NCBI RefSeq assembly: GCF_033170155.1 | Contig: NZ_CP137079.1 | Coordinates: forward strand, 3,782,001 to 3,846,000 | Direction of reading: 5' to 3' | Length of the DNA stretch: 64,000 bases | From: Raineyella sp. W15-4 | GTDB lineage: Bacteria; Actinomycetota; Actinomycetes; Propionibacteriales; Propionibacteriaceae | In this document: piece after piece, positions 8,718-15,710 of the stretch | How positions within the stretch are numbered: the stretch's first letter is position 1 | How the letters are laid out: every line of letters starts with the position of its first letter | Notes under the pieces: generated by a model | The model's input: only the letters and a program-made list of their open reading frames with translations | Told to the model about the DNA's origin: nothing | Database searches by the model: none | Made by a program: the position numbers and the translations under genes

Positions 8718-10364
8718 ATGAGCACCTGGGAGCGACTGTCGGAGCGGCTGGGGGCGGAGTCCGGCGGGATCACGCTCGACTGGGCCGAACTGGAGGAGCT
8801 CACCGGCGACCTGCCCACCGAGGCCCGTACGTCGGCGTCCTGGTGGCTGGCCGATGTGGCCGAGCGTCCGGAGGCCACGGCCTGGCTCGACGCCGGACTC
8901 CGGGTCTCCGCGATCGACCCCGGCACCTCGATCAGCTTCGTCCCCGGTCCCGTACCCTGGGCCGTCGCCGCGACGCCCCCGCCGCTGGCCGCGGACCTGG
9001 CCGATCCCGAGCCGGAACCGGAGCCGGAGATCTCCGCGCAGACGACGATCCCCACGCCGAGCGACACCTGGGCCCGACCGGCGACCACGACCCCCGAGCC
9101 TCCGGTCGAACCGTCCACGGCGACCGCCCCGGCAGCGGTGACCTCGGAAGGCGGGTCGGCGCCCACGCCGGAAGCAGCGCCGACCGCCCCGGAAACGATG
9201 TCGACATCGGAAACGGGGCCGACCGCCCCGGGCGCTGCCTCGGCCCCCTCGGAGGCCGACCGCCCGACACCACGCGCGACGCCGGCCCGGACCACCTCCG
9301 GCGGGCCTGTCTCGGCCCGGACCACGCCTGAACGACCGACTATGGCGACCCGCCCCGACATCGTCCTCATCGAGGAGGACCGGGAGCAGGGCGCCGTCGC
9401 CGCCCCGGCGGGAGACCTGTTCATCGGCCCGCTGTTCGCCCGGGAGAAGGCCTATGCCCGGTGGACCGGCGCACCGTGGTTCATCCTGTCCGGCGAGTAC
9501 GGGTTGCTCGCCCCGGACCAGGTCATCGGGCCGTACGAACGGCGGCTGGTCACCTGCTCGGCGGAATACCGCGCCGCCTGGGGGGCCTGGACCGTCGCCC
9601 GCCTCGAACTCCTCGCCGGCCCGCTGCGCCGGGCCCGGGTCGAGGTGCACGCCGCGACGATGGCCGCCTCCGAGGCGCTCCGCCCCCACCTGCTGGGCTA
9701 CGGGGCGTACGTGCTGGAGCCGCTGCGCGGCCTGTCGATCCCCGACCGGATCGCCTGGTATGACGGCACGGTCCCGCGGACGGCCGGGCTCACCAGCCAC
9801 CCGGCGGCCGCCGGCGGCGACCCGATCACCGCGGCCCTCGGCGACGCCGCCCGGGCCCTCAGGCCCTCCGATCTCCTCGCCGGGGTCGACCCGATGCTGC
9901 GCCGTCCGGGCATCTACAGCTGGTTCGTCGACGACGCCGGAGCCGCCCAGCTCACCGCCGGGCTCGGCACCCGGATCGCCCCCGGGCTGATCTGGATCGG
10001 CCAGGCGGGTGCCGTACGCCCCGGCAGCGGCCTCAGCGCCACCACCACCCTGCGCAACCAGATCGCCTGGGTGCACCTCGGCCGCTCGGTGCGACTCTCT
10101 CCGCTGCGCCGGATGCTCGCCGCCATCCTGGTCCACGACCCGCAGTCGGCGGTGACCGACGAGGACGCCCTGACCGACTGGATCCAGCGGCACCTGCGGG
10201 TCGCGATCGTCGCGCCGGAGGACGTCGAGCACCTGGCCGAGGCGGCAGACCGTGCCTCGGCGCGCCTCGCCCCCCAGCTCAGCGTCGACCACGCCGATCC
10301 CGCCGTCCGTACGCTGCTGCGGGAGGCGCGGGCCAGGTTCGACGGTTTCGACGGGCTCGGCTGA
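8718..10364 (+). CDS. Three-part protein: DUF7662-like, DUF6884-like and GIY-YIG-like domains
   Basis: 548 residues; a GAGGAGGTGCG ribosome site precedes the ATG. Residues ~1-70 resemble the small DUF7662 fold (ITLDWAELEELTGDLP, SASWWLADV, AWLDAGLRV). Residues ~75-210 are a Pro/Glu/Thr/Ala linker. Residues ~215-345 match DUF6884, a YaaA-like fold: DLFIGPLFAREKAYAR, PWFILSGEYGLLAPDQVIGP. The usual CxK motif at its first strand is replaced by EED. Residues ~395-548 look like a GIY-YIG-type domain: GIYSWFVDDAGAAQL, GLIWIGQAGAV, TTLRNQIAWVHLG. These modules recur in uncharacterised actinobacterial accessory proteins. A nuclease or defence role is inference. All three assignments are from memory of family patterns. 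Confidence 0.6.
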   Translation: MSTWERLSERLGAESGGITLDWAELEELTGDLPTEARTSASWWLADVAERPEATAWLDAGLRVSAIDPGTSISFVPGPVPWAVAATPPPLAADLADPEPEPEPEISAQTTIPTPSDTWARPATTTPEPPVEPSTATAPAAVTSEGGSAPTPEAAPTAPETMSTSETGPTAPGAASAPSEADRPTPRATPARTTSGGPVSARTTPERPTMATRPDIVLIEEDREQGAVAAPAGDLFIGPLFAREKAYARWTGAPWFILSGEYGLLAPDQVIGPYERRLVTCSAEYRAAWGAWTVARLELLAGPLRRARVEVHAATMAASEALRPHLLGYGAYVLEPLRGLSIPDRIAWYDGTVPRTAGLTSHPAAAGGDPITAALGDAARALRPSDLLAGVDPMLRRPGIYSWFVDDAGAAQLTAGLGTRIAPGLIWIGQAGAVRPGSGLSATTTLRNQIAWVHLGRSVRLSPLRRMLAAILVHDPQSAVTDEDALTDWIQRHLRVAIVAPEDVEHLAEAADRASARLAPQLSVDHADPAVRTLLREARARFDGFDGLG

Positions 10365-10415
10365 GCCTGCGGACCTGATCGGGCCCTCCCCACGCCTGGC
10401 CCGGCTCTCCCTACG

Positions 10416-10453
10416 CCTGACATCCTGACATTCCATTGGGATGTCCTGACATT
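10416..10453. repeat. Clustered CCTGACAT repeats with an inverted repeat
   Basis: CCTGACAT occurs at 10416-10423, 10424-10431 and 10445-10452. The longer TCCTGACATT recurs at 10423 and 10444, exactly 21 bases (two helical turns) apart. GACATCC (10419-10425) and GGATGTC (10439-10445) form a seven-base inverted repeat. The cluster sits between the three-domain gene and the ankyrin gene. It could be an operator for the ankyrin gene, a weak terminator, or a mobile-element scar; no transposase is adjacent. Confidence 0.5.
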
Positions 10454-10503
10454 TGGGGACCCCGCTCATTGCCGTCTCGGACGCGAGGATTAGGCTGCCC
10501 GCC

Positions 10504-10935
10504 ATGAGTGCGACACCACTGTCGCCGGACGACCTCACGCCCGACGCGCTCCTGGACTTCGCCCGGCACGGCGAGACCTCCGCCCTGATGGCCGCCCTCG
10601 ACGCGGGGCATCCGATCGAGGCGGCCAGTCACGACGGCTCCACCCTGCTCATCCTGGCCGCCTTCTACGGCAACGCCGAGTCGGTGGCCGCCCTGGTGGC
10701 CCGCGGCGCGAAACTCGACGCGGTCGACCACCGAGGCCGCACGGCACTCTCCGGAGCGATCTTCAAGGGTGAGCAGCGGGCCGCCCGATTCCTGCTCGCC
10801 GTCGGCGCCAACCCCGATCTCGGCACTCCCTCGGCCCGGGAAACCGCGGTGCAGTGCCACCAGGAGCGGGTGTTCCAGTCCGATCCCGAACTGGATGCCG
10901 AGCTGCGCAGCCAGCTGACCCACGGGTTCCATTAG
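10504..10935 (+). CDS. Ankyrin-repeat protein
   Basis: 143 residues from the ATG at 10504 (MSATPLSPDDLTPDALLDFA). An in-frame upstream ATG at 10453 overlaps the repeat cluster and adds residues unlike the family. At least three ankyrin units are visible: GETSALMAALDAGHPIEAAS, DGSTLLILAAFYGNAESVAA with LVARGAKLDAVD, and GRTALSGAIFKGEQRAARFL with LAVGANPDLG. The length is normal for small bacterial ankyrin proteins, which usually mediate protein contacts. It has no signal peptide, so it is probably cytoplasmic. CTGACA-type repeats flank the gene on both sides. No partner can be assigned. Confidence 0.82.
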   Translation: MSATPLSPDDLTPDALLDFARHGETSALMAALDAGHPIEAASHDGSTLLILAAFYGNAESVAALVARGAKLDAVDHRGRTALSGAIFKGEQRAARFLLAVGANPDLGTPSARETAVQCHQERVFQSDPELDAELRSQLTHGFH

Positions 10936-10953
10936 CAGGCGGCGTGTCGTGAC

Positions 10954-10998
10954 CTGACAGTTCCGCAGGGCTTGATCTGACAGTTCCGCAAGACTGTC
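10954..10998. repeat. Two 14-base direct repeats plus inverted repeat downstream of the ankyrin gene
   Basis: CTGACAGTTCCGCA occurs perfectly at 10954-10967 and 10977-10990, offset by 23 bases. The second copy overlaps an inverted repeat, GACAGT (10979-10984) with ACTGTC (10993-10998), which could act as a hairpin. The CTGACA core echoes the cluster at 10416 and the CCTGAC copies near 11717-11738. No open frame occupies 10936-11120. Confidence 0.5.
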
Positions 10999-11126
10999 GG
11001 CGGATGGGTCGGGGCAGACAGAAGCATCTGCTCGGGCCGCCGTTACCCACCCGGCGGCGGCCCGTCAGCACCAGGCGCGGAGGCCCGGTCGCCTGACCAG
11101 CTCGGCGGCCGAGCGACTCCACCCAG

Positions 11127-11145
11127 TGATACCACGCCGGTATCA
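11127..11145. promoter_or_regulatory. Perfect palindromic operator before the RHH antitoxin
   Basis: TGATACC, ACGCC, GGTATCA: perfect seven-base arms ending eight bases before the antitoxin ATG at 11153. Ribbon-helix-helix antitoxins typically bind such palindromes to repress their own operon, so this is the likely autoregulatory site. Confidence 0.65.
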
Positions 11146-11152
11146 TGGTCTC

Positions 11153-11356
11153 ATGGCCATGACACTTCGCCTGACCCCGGAGGACGAGCGGGCGCTCACC
11201 CTGCTCGCCGAGGCTGAGGGGGTGAGCAAGCAAGAAGCGATCGTGCGTGCGATCCACGAAGCGGCTGCCCGTCGACTGCGTCGCGAGAAGATAGGCACAC
11301 TCTCCGCAGCGGCTCGCCATCGCTACGCCGACCTGCTCGACCGCCTCGGCAAGTGA
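11153..11356 (+). CDS. Ribbon-helix-helix antitoxin, partner of Doc
   Basis: 67 residues. Residues 3-7 (MTLRL) form the beta strand of an RHH fold, followed by EDERALTLLAEAEGVSKQEA, helix-turn-helix-like, and IVRAIHEAAARRLRREK. The basic C-terminal tail probably contacts the toxin. ATG 11153 is preferred because the upstream alternative at 11126 would run through the operator palindrome. The stop overlaps the GTG of the downstream toxin (GTGA), a coupling arrangement usual for toxin-antitoxin pairs. It should neutralise the Fic-fold toxin and repress the operon through the palindrome at 11127-11145. Confidence 0.8.
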   Translation: MAMTLRLTPEDERALTLLAEAEGVSKQEAIVRAIHEAAARRLRREKIGTLSAAARHRYADLLDRLGK

Positions 11357-11721
11357 TCGAGTACCTCACGCTGGAGGACGTCCTCGCGCTGATCGACGAC
11401 CTGGGTGTCGGTCCCATCCGCGACATCGGCCTCCTGGACTCTGCGGTGCACCGGCCCCGGGTCAGTGTGTTCGGCGACGACGCCTATCCCGGCATCGATG
11501 AGAAGGCGGCAGTTCTCCTGGAGTCCCTCGTCCGCAACCACGCCCTGGCCGATGGCAACAAACGCATCGGCTGGCTCGCGACCGTGGTCTTCTACGGCCT
11601 GAACGACATCTCCCTCGATGCGCCCGACGACGGCGCCTACGACCTGGTCATGGCGATAGCCAGCGGTGACACCGCTTACCAGGAAACAGCAAGCCACCTG
11701 GCTCGATGGCACAGGACCTGA
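11353..11721 (+). CDS. doc: Doc-type Fic-fold toxin
   Basis: 122 residues from a GTG that overlaps the antitoxin stop. The signature HALADGNKRIGW is the Doc/Fic catalytic loop H-x-x-x-D-G-N-K-R. The N-terminal IEYLTLEDVLALI and GLLDSAVHRP match Doc (death-on-curing) proteins. Doc phosphorylates elongation factor Tu and blocks translation; this is family knowledge. Catalytic His, Asp, Asn and Lys are present, so the toxin looks intact. The first Fic position after His is Ala instead of the common Pro/Phe, which is tolerated in this subfamily. With the RHH partner it forms a complete type II module in an accessory patch. Confidence 0.88.
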   Translation: MIEYLTLEDVLALIDDLGVGPIRDIGLLDSAVHRPRVSVFGDDAYPGIDEKAAVLLESLVRNHALADGNKRIGWLATVVFYGLNDISLDAPDDGAYDLVMAIASGDTAYQETASHLARWHRT

Positions 11722-11750
11722 CGGTAAGGAACCTGACAGCCGAATTGCGT

Positions 11751-12064
11751 ATGGCCGAGAAGGAGACGATCGGCGGCGTGCCGGTCACGGAGGAACAGAT
11801 CACTGCCTGGGCTGCCGAGGCTGAAGCCGGGTACGACGTTCAGGCTCTGAAGAAGCGGGGTCGTGGTCGACCCGGGCGCGGCGCTGAACCATCGCAGGTC
11901 ATCGCGCTGCGCCTCACCCCGGAGGAGCTTGCCGCCCTCGACGCGCGAGCGGCAAGCGAGGGGGGCGCCTGCTGGAGACCGTCGTGCTCGTCTTCGACAG
12001 CGGGAACGAACTCGTGATCCACGCGATGAAGGCGCGCCCCCAAATGCTCGACCTTCTCCCGTGA
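11751..12064 (+). pseudogene. Collapsed toxin-antitoxin pair: RHH antitoxin N-part joined to out-of-frame toxin C-part
   Basis: From the ATG at 11751 the frame encodes MAEKETIGGVPVTEEQ..., then RPGRGAEPSQVIALRLTPEE and LAALDARAASEG, a typical RHH/CopG antitoxin broken before its second helix. The frame then turns to nonsense and stops at 12017. In a different plus-strand frame, 11966-12064 encodes RLLETVVLVFDSGNELVIHA followed by MKARPQMLDLLP and a stop. This resembles the C-terminus of the small toxins that usually follow such antitoxins. The antitoxin end, the intergenic part and most of the toxin are missing, as expected from a deletion with frameshift. Whether the 89-residue fusion is made is unknown. 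Positions 12065-12235 show no gene. Confidence 0.65.
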
Positions 12065-12235
12065 AGAGGCACCATCGTCACGCCACAGGCGCGGTTCGCC
12101 CATGCGCTTGTGCTGTCAGTCGAACACAAACGCGCGGACGAAACCCACAGGCGACGCGCGGTAGGTCCGACCCCAGCGGTGCAGGTGACGCGCACCAGCG
12201 GTGCAGATCAGATGACGCACGCCTCTCGACCGGCG

Positions 12236-12628
12236 CTACGACACGACGTCGATCACCACGACGGCCTCGGGCGTACGCTCCCCCAACAGCTCCCGGGCCC
12301 GGTCGACCGCCCCGGCGACCGTCGCCGCGAGGCCGTACTTGCCCTTGATGGCGGCCTTCGCCTCGTCGAAGACCGGCCCCTCGGTCACCACCGACGCGCG
12401 GCCCTCACGTACCGGCTCCTCCAGCTTGGGCTTCCCGCTGCGGGAGCACGGCCGGATGCTCACCACCGGACCCGCGGCGAAGCGTTCGGCCACCCCGGTG
12501 CCGTCGGGCAACCAGTAGACCAGCCGGAGGTCGGCCAACGCCGCGACCCGCTCCACCGTGGCGACCGGGTCAGCGTGCGGCGGGTAGGAGGTCACCAGGA
12601 TGTGTTCGGCCTCGGCGACGCCGGTCAC
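12236..12628 (-). CDS. PPOX-class, probable F420-dependent flavin/deazaflavin-binding protein
   Basis: 130 residues with the split-barrel layout of small PPOX/FDOR proteins. AEHILVTSYPPHADPVATVE is the N-terminal strand region, LRLVYWLPDGTGVAERF the cofactor-facing part, VVSIRPCSRSGKPKLEEPVR the conserved RxxPC-like strand turn, and AAIKGKYGLAATVAGAVDRA the KYG helix seen in TIGR03666-type F420 enzymes. Members reduce or bind enoate-like substrates using F420H2 or flavin. The normal threonine/serine pattern at the start of the family (VTT..) is VTSYPPH here. The ATG overlaps the stop of the upstream membrane-protein gene (ATGA), so the two are cotranscribed. Substrate unknown. Confidence 0.68.
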   Translation of the reverse strand: MTGVAEAEHILVTSYPPHADPVATVERVAALADLRLVYWLPDGTGVAERFAAGPVVSIRPCSRSGKPKLEEPVREGRASVVTEGPVFDEAKAAIKGKYGLAATVAGAVDRARELLGERTPEAVVVIDVVS

Positions 12629-13092
12629 GCGTCACCCCCGGACGGCTCTCCGGTCGAGCCCTCCGCCGATCCGCCGGCTGGTCCGGCGGACGGTCCGCGG
12701 GTCGAGCCCTCTGCCGATCCGCGGTTCGGGCCGGTCGGGCCGGTCGAGCCGACACCCCGTCGACCCGCCGGGGGATCGCCCGGTCCACCCGAGGCACGCT
12801 GGCGGATCTCCGCCTCTCGGGCCGCTGCCGACGATTCCAGGGTCTCCTTGCGGATCCGCCCGGCCGTACGCCGCGGCAGCCCGAGCCCGACCCCGAGCGC
12901 CAGGCCGCTCCCCAGGGCCAGAGCGATCGAGAGGATCATCTCCCGCTGCGGGTTGACCTGCGGCGCGCTGCGCATCGACTCGGCGACGGCGACGAGCTTC
13001 TGCAACTCGAACCAACTCAGATAGGTATAAACGCCCGCCCCGATGAGCGCCGCGACGCCGACGAGGACCAGAAGCCACTTCAGGACCTTCAT
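12625..13092 (-). CDS. Two-helix membrane protein with repetitive Gly/Ser/Pro tail
   Basis: 155 residues. A first transmembrane helix (VLKWLLVLVGVAALIGAGVY) starts near residue 4 and a second (MILSIALALGSGLALGVGLG) near residue 52, with a short Glu/Lys-rich loop between. After ~80 comes a charged segment, then a tail with the repeated element GSAEGST, near 121-127 and 141-147. The DNA there is similarly repetitive (12650-12720), so repeat-length variation is likely. I recognise no domain. It is the first gene of a two-gene minus-strand unit with the PPOX gene and diverges from the monooxygenase operon. Confidence 0.65.
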   Translation of the reverse strand: MKVLKWLLVLVGVAALIGAGVYTYLSWFELQKLVAVAESMRSAPQVNPQREMILSIALALGSGLALGVGLGLPRRTAGRIRKETLESSAAAREAEIRQRASGGPGDPPAGRRGVGSTGPTGPNRGSAEGSTRGPSAGPAGGSAEGSTGEPSGGDA

Positions 13093-13182
13093 GGCTCAAC
13101 TGTATGGGCGATGGGTCCTCCCGGGGGCGACTCCGGAGGCACTCGGGGCCCGGAGCCCCACGGCACGCCGAAGACCGCGGAC

Positions 13183-13226
13183 TTGGCTCCCGGCCCAGCA
13201 CCCTCTAAACTAGTTGACAGTTCAAC
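13183..13226 (+). promoter_or_regulatory. Promoter with overlapping palindrome for the LLM monooxygenase operon
   Basis: TTGGCT (13183-13188), a 17-base spacer and TAAACT (13206-13211) make a plausible sigma-70-type promoter. Immediately downstream, over the expected start point, GTTGA-CAGT-TCAAC (13213-13226) forms an inverted repeat of the kind bound by MarR or TetR regulators. An AAAGGGG ribosome site follows before the ATG at 13241. No regulator gene is adjacent, so the binding protein is unknown. Confidence 0.45.
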
Positions 13227-13240
13227 CGAAAGGGGTTGTC

Positions 13241-14431
13241 ATGCAGTTCGGCGTCTTCACCATCGGTGACGTCACGCCCGATCCGAGCACCGGACGGGCG
13301 CCCACCGAGCACGAACGCATCATGTCGATGATGGCCATCGCCGAGCACGCCGAACAGGTCGGGCTCGAGGTCTTCGCGACCGGCGAGCACCACAATCCGC
13401 CGTTCGTCCCGTCCAGCCCGACCACCATGCTGGGTTACCTCGCGGGACGTACGCAGCACATCATCCTGTCCACCTCGACGACGCTGATCACCACCAACGA
13501 CCCGGTGAAGATCGCCGAGGACTACGCCATGCTGCAGCACCTCGCCGGCGGGCGCGTCGACCTGATGATGGGGCGCGGCAACACCGGCCCGGTCTACCCG
13601 TGGTTCGGCAAGGACATCCGCCAGGGCATCCCGCTCGCCATCGAGAACTACCACCTGCTGCGCCGGCTGTGGCGCGAGCCGGTGGTCGACTGGAAGGGTG
13701 AGTTCCGTACGCCGCTGCGGGGCTACACCTCCACTCCGATGCCGCTGGACGACACCCCGCCGTTCGTCTGGCACGGCTCGATCCGCTCCCCCGAGATCGC
13801 CGAGCAGGCCGCCTTCTACGGTGACGGCTTCTTCCACAACAACATCTTCTGGGACAAGGGCCACGTCGCCCAGATGGTCGACTTCTATCGGCAGCGCTTC
13901 GAGCACTACGGCCACGGGCGCGCCGACCAGGCGATCGTCGGGCTGGGCGGCCAGGTGTTCATGCGGAAGAACTCCCAGGACGCCGTCCGGGAGTTCCGCC
14001 CCTACTTCGACAACGCCCCGGTCTACGGCCACGGCCCGTCGTTGGAGGAGTACATGAACCTCACTCCGCTCACCGCCGGCTCGCCGGAGCAGGTGATCGA
14101 GAAGTACCTGACGTACGCCGACGTGGTCGGCGACTACCAGCGCCAGCTGTTCCTGATGGACCACGCGGGGATGTCCCTGGCCACCGTCCTGGAGCAGATC
14201 GACATCCTCGCCGAGCAGGTCGTGCCGGTGCTGCGGGCCGAGTTCGACGCCCGCCGGCCGGCCGACGTCCCCTCCGACCCGCCGACGCATGCCTCGCTGG
14301 TCGCCCAGGGTCCGGACAGCCGCTACCACCTGGTCCGGCCGGCCACCCTGCCGGAGGACCGGGCGACCGGAGCCGGGTCGGGAACCGAGGCCGAACTGAC
14401 CGAAGCCGAACTGACCGAGGAGAACGCATGA
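13241..14431 (+). CDS. Luciferase-like (LLM-class) flavin-dependent monooxygenase
   Basis: 396 residues from the ATG at 13241, which has the ribosome site; an in-frame GTG at 13214 lies within the palindrome and is rejected. The (beta/alpha)8 bacterial-luciferase pattern is clear: MQFGVFTIGDVTPDP, HAEQVGLEVFATGEHHNPPF, LSTSTTLITTNDPVKIAEDY and LAGGRVDLMMGRGNTG. C-terminal motifs include PPFVWHGSIRSPEIAEQAA. These enzymes use FMNH2 supplied by a partner reductase to oxidise small molecules. The partner overlaps the end of this gene (ATGA). The last ~45 residues are Ala/Glu-rich and not conserved. Substrate is not predictable; this subgroup is widespread in actinobacteria. Confidence 0.9.
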   Translation: MQFGVFTIGDVTPDPSTGRAPTEHERIMSMMAIAEHAEQVGLEVFATGEHHNPPFVPSSPTTMLGYLAGRTQHIILSTSTTLITTNDPVKIAEDYAMLQHLAGGRVDLMMGRGNTGPVYPWFGKDIRQGIPLAIENYHLLRRLWREPVVDWKGEFRTPLRGYTSTPMPLDDTPPFVWHGSIRSPEIAEQAAFYGDGFFHNNIFWDKGHVAQMVDFYRQRFEHYGHGRADQAIVGLGGQVFMRKNSQDAVREFRPYFDNAPVYGHGPSLEEYMNLTPLTAGSPEQVIEKYLTYADVVGDYQRQLFLMDHAGMSLATVLEQIDILAEQVVPVLRAEFDARRPADVPSDPPTHASLVAQGPDSRYHLVRPATLPEDRATGAGSGTEAELTEAELTEENA

Positions 14432-15087
14432 CCCGCCGGCTCGCCGTCGTCAGCGCGGGGGTCGGTACCCCCTCGTCCACCCGGTTGCTCGCCGACCGGA
14501 TCACCGATGCCGTCCGCAGCCAGGTCGGCGCCCGCGGCGAGGACGTCCACGTCGACGTGATCGAGGTCCGCGAGCTCGCCGCGGCGCTGGCCACGATGAC
14601 CACCGCCGGCGGCCTGCCGATCGCCGAGGTCGAACGCGCCCAGGAGATCGTCCGGCACGCGGACGGCGTGGTCGCCGTGACACCGGTGTTCTCGGCCAGC
14701 TACGCCGGGCTGTTCAAGATGTTCTGGGACACCTTCGATCCCGATGACCTGGACAGCGTCCCGATCCTGATCGGCGCGACCGCGGGCACCCCGCGGCACT
14801 CGCTGGTGCTGGACCACGCGCTGCGGCCGCTGTTCACCTACTTCCGGATGCGCGTGGTCCCCACCGGGGTCTTCGCCGCCACCGAGGACTTCGGCGCCGG
14901 TGCCGGCGGGGACCAGCTTGCCCGGCGGATCGGACGGGCGGCGGTGGAGCTGGCCGCGCTGATGGTCGCCACCCCGGATGCGGTGGAGGGCTTCGTCCCG
15001 ACCGGGCGACCCGACCGCGGTGACGGGTTCAACGTCACGTCGATCACCCCGTTCACCCGGCTGCTGGCCGGCCACGACGGCGACTGA
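14428..15087 (+). CDS. NAD(P)H-dependent FMN reductase (CE1759 family)
   Basis: 219 residues of flavodoxin-like fold. RLAVVSAGVGTPSSTRLLAD carries the FMN-phosphate loop; VVAVTPVFSASYAGLFKMFW is the second flavin-contacting loop, and GATAGTPRHSLVLDHALRPL the third. The family supplies reduced FMN to two-component monooxygenases, matching the overlapping upstream luciferase-like gene. Together they form one operon behind the promoter at 13183. Length is normal. The 239-base gap downstream leads to the iron-regulated feo operon. Confidence 0.9.
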   Translation: MTRRLAVVSAGVGTPSSTRLLADRITDAVRSQVGARGEDVHVDVIEVRELAAALATMTTAGGLPIAEVERAQEIVRHADGVVAVTPVFSASYAGLFKMFWDTFDPDDLDSVPILIGATAGTPRHSLVLDHALRPLFTYFRMRVVPTGVFAATEDFGAGAGGDQLARRIGRAAVELAALMVATPDAVEGFVPTGRPDRGDGFNVTSITPFTRLLAGHDGD

Positions 15088-15215
15088 ATCCGCTCAGCCG
15101 GATCGGCCAATGGCACGGCCGGTCCGGCGGCGACAGCCGGGCGGCGAAGTCGGGCGAGCGAGATGGCGGTTGACCGGCCAGCGGCACGGACGGTTCCGTT
15201 CGACCGGCCGATCCG

Positions 15216-15231
15216 TGTGAAATCGACCACA
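15216..15231. promoter_or_regulatory. CRP/FNR-like site upstream of feoA
   Basis: TGTGAAATCGACCACA fits TGTGA-N6-TCACA with one mismatch. It lies 30 bases upstream of the iron box and about 100 bases before feoA. CRP/FNR-type control of ferrous iron uptake is known in other bacteria; binding here is inference. Confidence 0.35.
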
Positions 15232-15261
15232 GACGAGGGGGCGGGGTTCCCACGAGAACCA

Positions 15262-15279
15262 GGTAAGGCTAGCCTTACC
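15262..15279. promoter_or_regulatory. DtxR/IdeR-type iron box upstream of feoA
   Basis: GGTAAGGCTAGCCTTACC is a perfect 18-base palindrome that fits the DtxR/IdeR core pattern AGGTWAGSCTWRCCT closely. It is 47 bases upstream of the feoA ATG, where it would cover a promoter. Iron-loaded IdeR/DtxR should repress feoAB here. The regulator gene is not in the window. Confidence 0.8.
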
Positions 15280-15326
15280 GTCATCGGCAACGGTGCCGAT
15301 CCCCACCCCCTTCCAGAGGTAGCAGC

Positions 15327-15710
15327 ATGTCTGAGATCACCCTCACCCTCTCCCGGCGTCGGGTCGACCGACCCGCCGTCATCGACGCCGGTGCCCCCTC
15401 CGGTCATACCGGCCCCGGCCACGCTCTGCGCGGCATGCAGGAGCTCCACGAGGGGGAACAGGCGGCCATCGTACGGGTCTGCGACGGCTCCGACGCCGCC
15501 TGCGCCCGGCGGTTGTTCGATCTGGGCTTCGCCCCGGGGGCGAGCGTGGTGAAGGTGCGCCGGGCCCCCTTCGGCGGCCCCGCCGTCTACCGGATCGCCG
15601 ACTACGAGATCGCCCTGCGCCCGGAGCAGGCCCGGACCATCCTGGTCGGCACCGAGTCCTCCGAGCCGGTGCAGCCCGGAGCGTACGCCACCCGGTCCTT
15701 CGCCGCATGA
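15327..15710 (+). CDS. feoA: FeoA-domain protein
   Basis: 127 residues, longer than the usual ~75 because of a poorly conserved 35-residue N-terminal extension. The SH3-like FeoA core runs from ~40: LHEGEQAAIVRVCDG, ARRLFDLGFAPGASVVKVRR, GGPAVYRIADYEIALRPEQA. FeoA assists the FeoB ferrous-iron transporter at the membrane. An AGAGGTAGCAGC ribosome region precedes the ATG. Its stop overlaps the feoB ATG (ATGA), giving coupled expression under the iron box at 15262-15279. Confidence 0.92.
   Translation: MSEITLTLSRRRVDRPAVIDAGAPSGHTGPGHALRGMQELHEGEQAAIVRVCDGSDAACARRLFDLGFAPGASVVKVRRAPFGGPAVYRIADYEIALRPEQARTILVGTESSEPVQPGAYATRSFAA

Noticed and set aside
8636-9424. Upstream extension of the hrpB frame by ~260 codons
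   Set aside because: Low-complexity Ala/Gly/Ser/Val text lying opposite the well-formed plus-strand gene at 8718; the HrpB core begins at the GTG at 8635.
10365-12064. Insertion sequence between the repeat clusters
   Set aside because: No transposase frame and no terminal inverted repeats with target duplication could be found; only repeats with a CTGACA core.
12110-13024. 304-codon plus-strand frame
   Set aside because: Antisense to the PPOX and membrane-protein genes; composition is a shadow pattern.
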